Below are positions 34,601 to 46,550 of a stretch of 64,000 bases of DNA, one piece after another. The notes beneath the pieces are model-generated. The model saw only the letters and a program-made list of their open reading frames with translations. It was not told where the DNA came from and did no database searches. The first letter of the stretch is position 1, and the number at the start of each line of letters is the position of its first letter. Origin of the DNA: Brevipalpus yothersi (taxonomy: Eukaryota; Arthropoda; Arachnida; Trombidiformes; Tenuipalpidae); contig QZCP01000679.1 in assembly GCA_003956705.1 (NCBI GenBank), positions 220,710-284,709 on the forward strand. Reading direction: 5' to 3'. The position numbers and the translations under genes were made by a program.

Positions 34601-36331
34601 TGGAATCTTGAGCTTTAAAACTGATTTAGAGAGTATCTGAAAGATTGTGAAAATAGCTTGGTGTCCTCAAACGCTCACTGAATAACTATATTGTAACAAA
34701 AGTAATTATGAAATGGAATCACGGTCATACCGTCAACCCCCTGAGTTAAAAAAAGAGGTTATCGGGGGGGGGGGAGTTATCCAAACTCTTTAATCAGATT
34801 ATTGACTGAGGATAAGAGCAAGTAGGGAGATGTATCGACGAGTGGGAGTAAGTTTGGCAACTTAAGTCTCATATGATTTCTTGGTGTATATTTGCCACAT
34901 ATGAACTGTTTAACCTATTTTCTGCTGGAGATAAGCCATTTTCATATGCGCAAGAATAACACTGTCCTGTTTGCTAATCGCTCGGAGATTCTGGCTGTTA
35001 TATCTTTTATTACGGTTAGTAAGGAAGGAAGTAATCTAAACAACATGCCTCGCTTGTGAGTCCGATAAGATCTGATTTCTCAGACAAAAAAGTGCTGAAT
35101 TGCCTTTAAAAGAAATCGGAGACCGGCATGAGGAAGATATGAGTTTGTCTACTGTGTTCTGCTCATTCGGTTGATTTAGTCGCAAATTAACTATGGGACA
35201 CTGATGAATATATGTTATTTTTTGATACGAGATACTGATCCCAATGAAGAAGCGCTAACGTCAACCACTTTATTTCCTCTTATCAAAGTTTAATTTCTTC
35301 TTGTTGAAGTAAGTAATAAAAGTGTACAATACAAACCTCTCGATTCTCCAAATACTTAAGACCAGTTTTCACCGTGCAGATAAAATGTGTTCGATTTCGA
35401 TCCACTATTGAGCTCCTTTCTATTTTCTGTAATTGTAAAGACAATGGGAAAAAGAAGAAGGAAATGAAGGGCAATGATCATAAAGCATCATGAGTGGTAG
35501 GCGAGGAGAGGAAAATAGGTAGACATTGATAGAGTTGTATGTGAATGGTAAGGTGCAGAATGTGAACCAATTAAAAGCCTTTATCACTCACCAACTTGTC
35601 ACCGGTTAAAGTTTCGATCAATCTTGAAAGTACAACACCGTCTCTGAACTCGTCGACAATATCTGAGATAATACATCCCGGCACAATTGAATTGATAAAA
35701 TTTTTAAATGTTTTACGTTGAACCTGTTCTTGTTCAGCTGGAAATTGAATAAAAAAAAGAGAAGAAAAAAGAGAAAAGAAAGAAGAAAGAAAAGAGAAGA
35801 GTTCAGTGGATAGACTACAGAAGATGATGAGGTAATCGAGGAGTGAAGTCAAGTGAGAGAGAGAGAGAGAATCAAGATGCTGGAGAAAGATAGATTGTAA
35901 ATGCAAGGTGTATATATAAATGTATAATTTATTTATACAACTTAGCCCACAGGCAAAACAAATGTTCAAATGTATAGATGTACATTATCAGAGAGAGAGA
36001 ATTTCTCTTTCTCTTTTCCTTTCTCTCTCTTCTACACTCTTTCGAAGGTCAACCAAATTGAAAGCTGTACACAAAAAAGGATTGTAACAAAATAGGGAAA
36101 GATTGGTGCCCACTCACCTCTGATTGCTTTTATGTGAATATCATAATTTTTACTTGTATACACATTAATACCATCGTATACCGGTGAACAGGATCGAGGT
36201 GGTGAATGGTAAAAGGGCACCGGTGATAGGGACACAGGTGAGCCACGAGAATTGGTCAATGAACAATAGTCTGACACTGAAATGTTGTCAGTAGAACGAG
36301 TCCGCAATTGCGGACTGTCCTGTTCACTCAT
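31623..36331 (-). CDS. Short nesprin-like protein: CH-CH-charged linker-KASH
   Basis: Four exons join in frame: 36118-36331, 35592-35737, 35337-35426 and 31623-33320; about 715 residues. A Ser/Pro-rich N-terminus is followed by a tandem calponin-homology actin-binding region. CH1 spans about 72-185, with EQEQVQRKTFKNFIN, LKYLENREIKLVNINPSDIV and GLVWTLILNF; CH2 spans about 215-320, with FDRAWRDGRAFLSL and LGIAKLIDPSDVDVPSPDEKS. A Lys/Glu/Asp-rich linker of about 330 residues follows, then a KASH end: a membrane segment (AALPIPFMIFLLAGVSTLI) and a luminal tail with Cys 23 residues before the end, finishing DYPNGPPPL. KASH tails bind SUN trimers in the perinuclear space, so the protein should tie actin to the nuclear envelope. 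Giant nesprins carry dozens of spectrin repeats between CH and KASH; none is visible here. Confidence 0.93.
33321..35336. other. Nesprin-like gene intron 3
   Basis: 2.0-kb AT-rich intron between the two exons that together encode the end of CH1. It contains a G-run at 34767-34776. No nested gene seen. Confidence 0.55.
35738..36117. other. Nesprin-like gene intron 1
   Basis: 380-bp intron between the N-terminal exon and the first CH1 exon, purine-rich at 35750-35810. Confidence 0.55.
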
Positions 36332-36880
36332 TCAGGTACACTGATGATGATGATCAGGAAAAAATACAATCACTTAAAATTAGAAACGTTAATTTATTCC
36401 ATATAATCATTATTATCGGTAAAATAACTGTTAGCACACACACACACACACTTCACACATACAGACGAATACGTTTATCGAGCTCATTCAAAGTCTCAAA
36501 TCAAAACACAAGACAAACATACAAGCTTTACTCGAGCTTTTGCCTTGAAAAATATTCGCGCCGCCTCCACTACGCCATCTGTTGTCTACACTAAGATTGC
36601 GTCATGCAAACTGTTTAGGATGTCGAGTATAGCTCAATAGAGCGTCGGAGAGAGAGAGGTCAGGGGTCATGGAGAGGAAAGAGAGAGAGAGAGAGAGCTT
36701 GAGGTGAAAGGTGATTCGGATTGAGGATTGAAGACCTCCAATGTGGATGAGTAATATTCAGCTTCAGATGTTTGATGACCTGTAGAGAACAGAAAAATAA
36801 GTTCTCCAAGTATTGAGTTTAGTTGAACGATGCGTTTATCAATTTATTTGTAGAAGTAATCTTCAAAATAAGAAAAGAGA

Positions 36881-36970
36881 AATAGTTAAAAAACAAAATC
36901 ATGCTACGGAGTGAAACCAAGTTCAAGAGAAATCGTGGAATTAATGAAAAAAACTTTCAATAATATTTTG
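36881..36970 (+). repeat. Dispersed repeat B, copy 1
   Basis: About 90 bp matching 40461-40550 in the same orientation; shared blocks include AGTTCAAG(A/G)(G/A)GAA(A/-)TCGTG and TTCAATAATATT. It sits 56 bp from repeat A copy 2, so both may belong to one longer family. Confidence 0.65.
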
Positions 36971-37026
36971 CAGATGAGGATACTCCCTCTTTGAATATTT
37001 CAACCAAGAATTTGTTCAGCGATATT

Positions 37027-37206
37027 AGTGAAAAGAATTGAAAATTAATTTGTTTTGTCTTTTATTCGATTTTATGATTCAAATGGCTTCAATTAAGGTG
37101 TTCTACCAATCATTTCGATTTAAAAAATATGAATAATTCATTGACTCAAATTACAAAAGTAATTTCAAAATACAACTATGTTCTTGCTAAAAAATACATA
37201 TCACAT
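37027..37206 (+). repeat. Dispersed repeat A, copy 2
   Basis: Collinear with 3355-3530. It lies immediately downstream of the nephrin-like stop codon and may be part of its 3'UTR. Confidence 0.8.
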
Positions 37207-37231
37207 AAAATTGAGCTTTAAGTATGGATTC

Positions 37232-40200
37232 TCATTTATATATTTGAATATCAGACTCTCGACCAATATAATTGTCACCATCAACTCCATGGAAGGCTTC
37301 GATTCTACTGCTTATCACCGTATGAGAACAACTTTGATTGGTATCAATACCATTCACTATGATAGTTCCACAAATATCACCATGGTCAGGATAAGCATGA
37401 TAATAGTGGCCTATTGGTAAAAAATTTTCATTAATTTCATCATGATCCAACACAGTGACAGTTTTCATTGTATTATTTTCCGAATTCGGTATCGAGCCAT
37501 TCATTTGTACATGATTATTATGATTAACATGATTAATATTGTTCTCCTTATTGTTTTCAATCAGATCAGAATTATTGATCGATTGATTTTTTCTCGTTAA
37601 ACTATCTTTCTTATGAACAATATGATTCTCATTCGACAGCCATTTGTGAGCTCTTTGGCGGATACAGAAAAGAATAAAGGCACAATTAGCAACACCAACT
37701 GCAGCTCCCAATATAACAATACCAATTAATACATATCGATACGGTGAGCCATTGGATCCCACAATTGAGCCACCCACAAGGGGTATGGAATCACTTGCCG
37801 ATGGATCATACTTTTCAGTTGTAAAATATCTTTCCTCTGAACTTGATTGACCAGCAAAATTATGAGCAATAATCCACAAGGAATATTTTTGCTCTGGTTT
37901 TAATCCTTTCAACATGAAACTTGTAGTTGTACTATTAATTGGCTCCGAAAGAGTTGCATTTTGTTCATCTTGCTGTTGTTGATCAATATTGGTCATCTTT
38001 TTACTTGTCTTGGATCCATTTTGTTGTTGCTGTTGTTTTTTGTTACCGCTTTTTCGAGTATTGCTACTACTTTTATTAATGCTCATCGTAGTATTCTGAT
38101 TGCTTTGATCGATTGGCTTAACTTTGACACGATAAAATTGACTATAGCCTCCATCAAAACCAGGAGCCCATGAAACTTTGATATATTGATCACCAACAAG
38201 CTCAAAAGTTAAATTTACTGGTGGATCAGGCTTGCCTCGAGGTCTTAGAAAAAATTTTACCAAATCTTTTCCCTTCTCATTATTTGCAATACATTGTAGC
38301 GTAGATCCAAAATCTTCTTGTTTTATTTTACGTATAATCAGATGACTCTCAAAATACTCTAAATCTGAATCACTTGTTCGACGGATTACTTTGTATCGAT
38401 TTACTTCTCCACTTGACAACTTAATCGGATCATGTGTTGATGCAATGCTCCTGTTATTTGAAGAATCTTGCCAATCAAAATGAACAAACGGTATTCCACG
38501 AGCTTTACAAACCAATGTTGCATCATTTCCCTCATCAATGGCCACATGAGTGAGTTTACCGTTATTTATCACTTTTGGAGCATACTTTAAGGCCAATCGA
38601 AGGCGAGACATACTCGTATTTCGAATTCCATTATTAGCTTTACATGAATAATAGCCTTCATCTTGCCTTTGAACTTTTGCTATTTTCAATATTGATCGAC
38701 CTTTTTCCCGCTCAATAAAAACTCTTCTACTAGTTCCATTTTGTAATGCTCTTGGTTGTCCATCACGAAACCATTCGATGGTCATATTGTCCATAGGATT
38801 GGCAATAGCTTCACATACCATTCGAGCAGTTCCAGTAAGCTCAGTGAATATAATTTCCGATGTCTTGACAATTGTGGCTCCAACTGTAAGGAAGATATGA
38901 ACAATAATTAATTTTCAGGTTCATTTGTATAAACAGTTAAGTTCATTTAACTTCCTGAAAAATGTATATCAACCCAACATTATTATGCCATTCAATTTCA
39001 TCAACTTACAGAGTACATTGATTGCAATGATAGCTTTTGATGATCCTTCCGAGTTGGACACTTCACACTCATATTCACCACCATCATGTCGTTCAACCCT
39101 ATCTATCTTTAACATAGGTCCATTAACCGTTATTCGACCATTAACACTACTTGATGGTAAGGAAGAAGAGGATTTTGAGACAAGATTGGAAGACTTTTGC
39201 TTTGATATTGTTGTTGTTGCTGGTGCTTTTGACTTGTGAATTTCATGATGTCTAGGATGAGCTGATGAAAATGTATCATTAGGATTGACTGATGATGAAT
39301 CTTTTCTCTCCAATTTCCATGACGATAAAGTAACTCGTTGACTTCTCATTTCATTGGAAATTATTTGTCCATTTCTTGACCATAAATATTTGGTTGGAAT
39401 GGGAAACCCATGTGCAGTCATATTGACAATGAAATCACTTCCCTCTATCACATCAAATGTTCGAAAAAGCGGAAAGGTAAAATGAGGCTTGTCTAGACAA
39501 ACGAAAAGAAAAAGAAGTGGAAGAAGAAGAAGAAAAAAGAATATCTTCAATCAGTATATGATGGTAAATCATTTGCATAGCCCATATTAGTGAACCTCAA
39601 ATCATTAGTGAGAGAAAATATTTTATAACCTAATTGGCTTGTGAATCCAACATTCGCACTTTCGAAGAGATAAGGAAAAAGAAAATAATAAAGACTCGCA
39701 AAAAAGTTTCGATTTGAACAGAAACTTACGAAATACTCGAAGAACATGAACTCTTTCCATGGATCGATTCAAATATTTGCTGACACTTTGACAAACTACT
39801 TTCGATTGATCCTGTTTAAAATTGGCTGTGATTATCAGATTACTATGAGTTGTCTTGCCATTGTGTTCACTTTCGTATATTTCATTACTCGATTCGGGTA
39901 GTGTAAGACCATTGAGACGCCATTTTATATCACAAATTGGATTACATGAGCCTGTTTGGCAAATCAGTTTCACTTGACTTCCATGTTTCGGTATTTTAGG
40001 TTCAAAGTGAAGATGTACAGAGGAAGACATGAACATTATTCGAAGTGTGACATGAGCTGATAGTGGCTCAGTTGCTTGATTTTTAGCTTCACATCGATAC
40101 ATAACACCATTGTCGGAAGCATTTACACGGATAGACAAAATACTGATCACAATATTTTGTTGTACAGTTATCTGACCAAATAGCTCATTTTCACGATCGT

Positions 40201-40781
40201 TACCCTTGAACCATCGTAGGGTAGCCAAAGGATTTCCACCTCGTGATGAACACTCAAGACGAAGTGTATCACCTTCCACCAATTTAGTTTCCTCAGAATA
40301 ACCATATATGATGGGAAACTCGGGAGGACCTAGAGAAGTGTAGATTTAGACAAGGAAGAGGAATTAAAAAGGAAAAATTTCTGAATCTTAATATTATTTT
40401 TTCTGTAGATTTTTCACATAATTTTGGTGCTATTTTCAGAGATCATATTTTATGAGGAATAAATAGCCAAAAAAATCAATCATGCCATGGGAAGAAGTTA
40501 AGTTCAAGGAGAATCGTGAAATAATGAGAAAAAAACCCTTCAATAATATTAAGTAAGAAGAGATTCTCCTTTTTCGAACAGGGCAATATTCCGTAAAATA
40601 GACGTGTGGGAATAAAAAATGTCTGGGCAAGAGCAAAAATTTTGAGGATTTAAATATATAAAAAACAGACAAATCCGATGGAAAAGTGAGAGAGTGAATA
40701 AAAACTCATGTATTTTTCTGCTTAAAGTCTGATTTCAAATATTTCCCTCCTAACAGAATATTTTTTCATCTCCTAAGCACC

Positions 40782-40838
<57 letters not shown>

Positions 40839-41121
40839 TTATGCACCCATATGTTGTCCATAAAACAAGGACTTTATTTACATGGAGAAAATATTGAACT
40901 TCCATGGAAAAACGGAGATTATCTGATGAAGAGTTTCCACTTTTTCCCCCGACTATTTGTTTGATTTGAGTTCCTCTTATACATGTAGATGAACTGATTT
41001 TGAGAGTGATTTTTCAAGCTCTTGCTCAACTTTCCCTATCTATTCGAGCAACCCAAAACGAAATGTGTTTATTGTGTGAATATACACAAGGTGAAGCTCT
41101 TATGCAATAGGAGAAAGCAAA

Positions 41122-41183
<62 letters not shown>

Positions 41184-43429
41184 ATCCATAAAATAAGCAT
41201 ACACAAATGCAAGGACAGGTATTTGAATAACTTACGCAAAATTTGAATAACCATGGTCTTAGATATTGTTTCTCTCAACATTTCCGATGAACCATAACAG
41301 GTAACCGATTTAGAATTTCCATATTCTTCACCAGTTATCATCATGGAAATATTTGAAATCGTACGAAATCCTTCTTTCATAGCAACAATCTGATCACCAG
41401 AGGCTAACATTGGTTTACCATCGATCATCCATCTTGTGGTCGATTTTGGATTTGATGGTCCCACAGAGCAAATAAACATTAAAGTTTGCCCAATTTTTCC
41501 TTCCGATGGTCCATTGATCACAATTTTCGATGGAGGATCTATTACAACCGATATGTTTAAAGAGAAAAATTTTATTATTGAATATTTACCATCAAACAAT
41601 TCTGTTACTCAACAGTCAATCAAATTTTCTCTTAACTCAATCATTCTCCAATCATTTGGCATCCGAGAAATGCTCACACTCAAATTTAACTAAAATACTC
41701 ACATAATACAGTTAGCTTAACAGAGGCAGTCAATGGTTTGAATAAGGCAGGATTCATTGCTTCACATATGATTATTGCATTATTATCGTCTGGCTTGATG
41801 GTCAATGAGTAAGTACTGGTTGAATCTTTTCCAGATGAATAGCTAGTATTCTGTATGATATCGTCTTTGTACCATATTAGCTTTGCTGTAGGATTGCCAC
41901 CACGAGATATACAGGCAAGAGTGAGAGTATCGAAGGCACTTATTTGATCACCAGTTTTGTAGCCCTCAATTTGAGGTATTCCTGGGGGCACTGTATTTGG
42001 GAAAAAATATAAACGGACAGTCAGATGTAAATACAATAATTGGGAAAATTGCGAGAGGAAAATATCATCTATTTCAATTCTTATTAATACAGTTACTCGC
42101 CAAGAAGAGTTCATAAAAAAAGGTTGCAAAATTAGTGCAATACAAGTGGCTAGAGCCGAGAGCAAAATCGAGTCAATTTTACTCAATTACATCTGGTCAA
42201 ATTAGCTTTATACTTATCTGATGCATTGAATGAAATTTTTCTTATTATTATTATCTTCTATTCTCATAATCTTCCTCATCATCTGATTTCCTCAATGAAT
42301 TGTTCATCTTTGACTCTTATCCAAGACTCTCGAGAATCGAAAGTGTCTCTGACCAACATACCGGTGCATAGATAAAGGCCATGATGTAGGTGGCATTCAA
42401 TTCATTTGTAGATATCATGATGACTCTTTCTCACTCTTGGGAATCAATCAATGGATGTGCTAAAATCTATGAAATTAGTGGAACATTTTTGGCTCGAAGA
42501 AAAGCATCACTTGTCTACATTGAATTGAGAAGTATATACTAAATGTCACCAGTAGAGAGCTTTTTCTTTTACAATGTTTCAATTACGAGGAAAAATATTG
42601 GGTAAGAATGAATTGATCATCATCATGTTTTATTAATGAGATGAGACCAAGTCATAGTCATTCTCTGAAGTGTTCCGAGTCTAAGTGAATGAAAAAAGTT
42701 CCAAAAATAAGATGTAGACTCTCTCAGGATTTCTTCATCTTTTTCCTGGAAAAGAATGTCGAAAATCTTTCTTTCTCACATCTTGTCCACAATTCTGTTG
42801 GATCCCTTAACATTTGATGCAGATTTTCTGCAGGGTGATGATAATGAATGAAAAAATTGCTCATATTCCATGAAAATCAATATCAGAACGCATATTATTG
42901 TTTAGGCTTGTGTATCTTACCTACTATCTCTCATAGCTTTCACTTCTTAAGTACGTCTACTTGTACAATTTCCTATTTTCCATGTTCCATGATGAATTAT
43001 ATGGACACAATGCCGTTCAACACTGAGCTATGAGTGATGTTGGTCCTATCAGGTAGATATCGAAGCGAAGAAAGGACCATCATAAAAAAAGGTGAATCAT
43101 TTAGTGAACAAAATCTATTCCCTGAGCAAACTAAATTGAAACTCCGTTGGGATTGCAATCGAGGCAGCATGTCATGGTGGCGATAGAGTGGAATGATGAA
43201 AAGACTTTCCAGAATAAGAAAAGAGAATATCTGATCTTAACTTTCCTATTTTCAACCGAATTCGCCTGAAACCATGTTATAAGAGATTCTTTGCCCTTAT
43301 AAAGGTGGAAAAGTTCTTCCTGGCTAGATAATCGAAGAACCTAGTCTGTCTCTCCTCTATATCCAAGCAATTTGAGCTTTTTCAAGTCTCCTTTTATGAA
43401 GATCATATAGAAGAGAAAAAGAAAGAGAG

Positions 43430-43472
<43 letters not shown>

Positions 43473-46128
43473 TTCTCTAACAAGACAGAAAAATTTTTAC
43501 AGAAAAGATCTCTTTTATCTTCTACTTTTTTTTCTACTCAACCATCATTAATCATCTGCCCATGATGATGGAAGCAGCCAAGACTGATAATGCCAATGAT
43601 GAAAATGGAAGTGATGAATCTGAAGTATCGGTGACAACAAATTAAGTGACAGGTTCAAAGTGGGGATGAGTTCATCAGATTTTGGTATTGCTCTTTTTTC
43701 TCTTCTTCTTCTCATCTCATCCGAGAGTGGAACCTTACGAGAAGGAGATCAATGAATGGCTGAGAGTGTCTCGTTCCAGTCTAACAAGAGGTATCCTAAA
43801 TGGAATCATCAGGGAATACCTCCACCTAAAAGCCCAAAACTCTTATCAAATGTGCATGGAATCTGGTTCATCTACGCTGTATCTCTCATCACTCAATCAG
43901 AATATTAGTCAAGAGGACTTTCCAAATATCCTTCCAAATTTGAATGATTTTCTCAAAATCTTCTAGTAATTCCTTGAACTCTTATTGGAGATAAGAATTC
44001 TGGTCCAGAATCACCCTGATCATAAATTTACCCTATCATCCATCTTGTTCACTGATTTTGATGAAACCATAGTGAAAACCTTGCTCATAAGAAATGATGT
44101 ACAATTATTCGGTTGCGTCTTTTATATTTTGCAATGCTCCCACTTCGATCATTCTTTCATGTATGGAAATCCTTTCTTATTATTTTATATCTAGTATTGG
44201 TTGATTATTTACCTCATTCCTAGATCCATTTTATTCATAAGAGTGTACGAATATAGCAGGGCTTTCATCTCCATTTGATGAAGATGGAAATATGGCAAAA
44301 TTGGGTGCATAAAACAATGGAAATAAAGCAACAGAGGATGGAAAAGAGAGGAAAGCAAAAAACTCTTTCATTCACTTTTCCCATTTTTGGATGTGAAAAA
44401 GAAGATAACTGATGCACTCATTTTTGTGGCCAATACACTCTACCAAATGATGCAATCATCCATATCATTATTGCCAAGTTAGAACTTATCATCGAATCAC
44501 TCATACAATGGATAAAATTTGAGCGTGATCGCACACTATCATGATAACAGGCATTGAAAATACGTTACACTGATGATAATCATTCCAACTGGAAATGAAT
44601 CCGAATAGAGAAATTCTTCTTTTTTTCCATCTCCACATACACAGACACTCTCTTTCTCTTTCTCTCTGTCTCTCAATGATACTCACCAATAACACTAATG
44701 GAGATGGTAGTAATTAAAGGCTTGGAGAGAGCTTGATGAATTGCTTTACAAGAATATTGGGCTCCATTATCATCCAATCTGACCGAAAAGGAGAGAGTTG
44801 CTTTGGCTTTGGAAAGTTTACCATGAGTACCATGTCCTCCTTCAACATACACCGAATACAATTCTGTTTTGAAAGATAAACAAGAAAAATATCTTCAACG
44901 AATTGTAATTATCTTTCTGTGAGAAGGAAGGTTTCCAAATGTTAATTGAATCCATTTTCAACAGGCAAAATATTCTAAACTCTGGAAAAAATATTATGCG
45001 ATTTTTCATCCGAAAAAGTAATGATTTGCAAATAAAATGGCTTTACAATTCTCATCACCAAAGTAAATCAATTGATTTGATCTGGCCTACATAATGAACA
45101 TGAAGGGATGATGGCAAATTGAATAGAAAAAGAAGAATCTTAATCAAAAGTAAATGAGTAGAATTCAAAATTAGGAGCTTTTCGCAAATCTTGAGATGTA
45201 ATGAAAAAATTTTGTTATAAATATTCAAATATTCTAAAAAAATGTATTCTTCTTATCATTAACAACGAAGCTCTTTTCTTGGCAAGTTTTATCAGTTCTC
45301 TGATTGACATCGTTATCGATGAAATTTTTAACCCATTTTTATCTACTAATTTGAGAGCTTTTACTTGGCTTCAATTGAAAGTCTTCTTAATCAAGCTAAA
45401 TCTTTCGCTAATCTTCTCAACTCAATCTCAATTTGCCATGTGATTGTTGGTCAAGATTGTTCAAATTGGAGCTCTAGTTAAGTATAGAGAATGGAAGAGA
45501 ATGTCTTCAAGCAGCTGGGAAAGACTTATCGTCTTGTGAATACAACTTGAACAAACATATATACACTCGACAATACTTTGGAAAGGAAATTGGTGTCCGT
45601 TCTGGTTGAAACTAAGATCAGGAAGCCTTCCTATTATGAGAAAGAATGCTTGATCTCAATCAAGGTTGACCCAGCTTAAATCTGACAAACCTGCTAACAC
45701 TAGCTGAGTGAGAATCTTTTGGAAAAGAAACATTGAAAGCTCCAGTTTGATATCAGATTTGACTTATTCACCCGAGAATGTTAAGATGTTGAGGAATAAA
45801 TTCTCCTTTGGACAGTTCAGCCTCGTTCAATCTCATTTTGCCGATTTTTCACTCTCAATTTTCTCATTTCCCTCCAACACACTCCGCTAAAATTACAAAA
45901 ATGGCAAAAAATTCTCATTTTCTGTGTTTTAGAGGAACAAAGAAACAATAGTTCACCGTCATTCGAGTAATAATAAATACATATAAATAAAAACTCATGT
46001 AAGACATGAAAAAGATGAAAATCTTCTCATTTGTCATCCTCTTTCTTTTTCTCTCCCTTTTTTCATCCAATCCTACCTCATATCTTTTCCAGCATCTCTC
46101 ATCTTTCCATTGTTTATTTCTTCTATCC

Positions 46129-46204
<76 letters not shown>

Positions 46205-46515
46205 CTCTTCTGAATCACAACGTAATACATCTAGATTCAACCAGGAATATAACTCATATTCGTCCTTGTTTCATTCGTATAGAGAGTGAAATGGTGAATT
46301 TCTGTTCTCAAATATATGAAATGTATCAAGAAAAGAGAGATCCTGAGAGAGAATAGAATTTCAAAAAAAAACAAAACAAAAAAGGAACAAAGATCATGAT
46401 ATTCATCTTGATATAGTAGTCTTGTCAATCTAGGATGAATTTGAGCTCTCATCTTTTCCACTTCTTCTTTCTTCTCTTTCTTATCACTACTATTCTCATG
46501 AGAGATGCTCTTTGT

Positions 46516-46550
<35 letters not shown>

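Larger units (their letters stand above)
36332..37231. other. Intergenic between nesprin-like and nephrin-like genes
   Basis: Nesprin-like promoter side, a (CA)n run near 36437-36452, GA runs near 36648-36695, and copies of dispersed repeats B (36881-36970) and A (37027-37206) close to the 3' end of the nephrin-like gene. Confidence 0.5.
40330..41235. other. Nephrin-like intron with repeat B, (CA)n and (CT)n
   Basis: 906-bp intron holding dispersed repeat B copy 2 (40461-40550), a (CA)n tract and a (CT)n tract. Confidence 0.6.

Noticed and set aside
43682..43966. 94-codon plus-strand ORF with a hydrophobic start
   Set aside because: The hydrophobic start comes from a CTT-rich stretch; no signal-peptide gene structure or domain follows.
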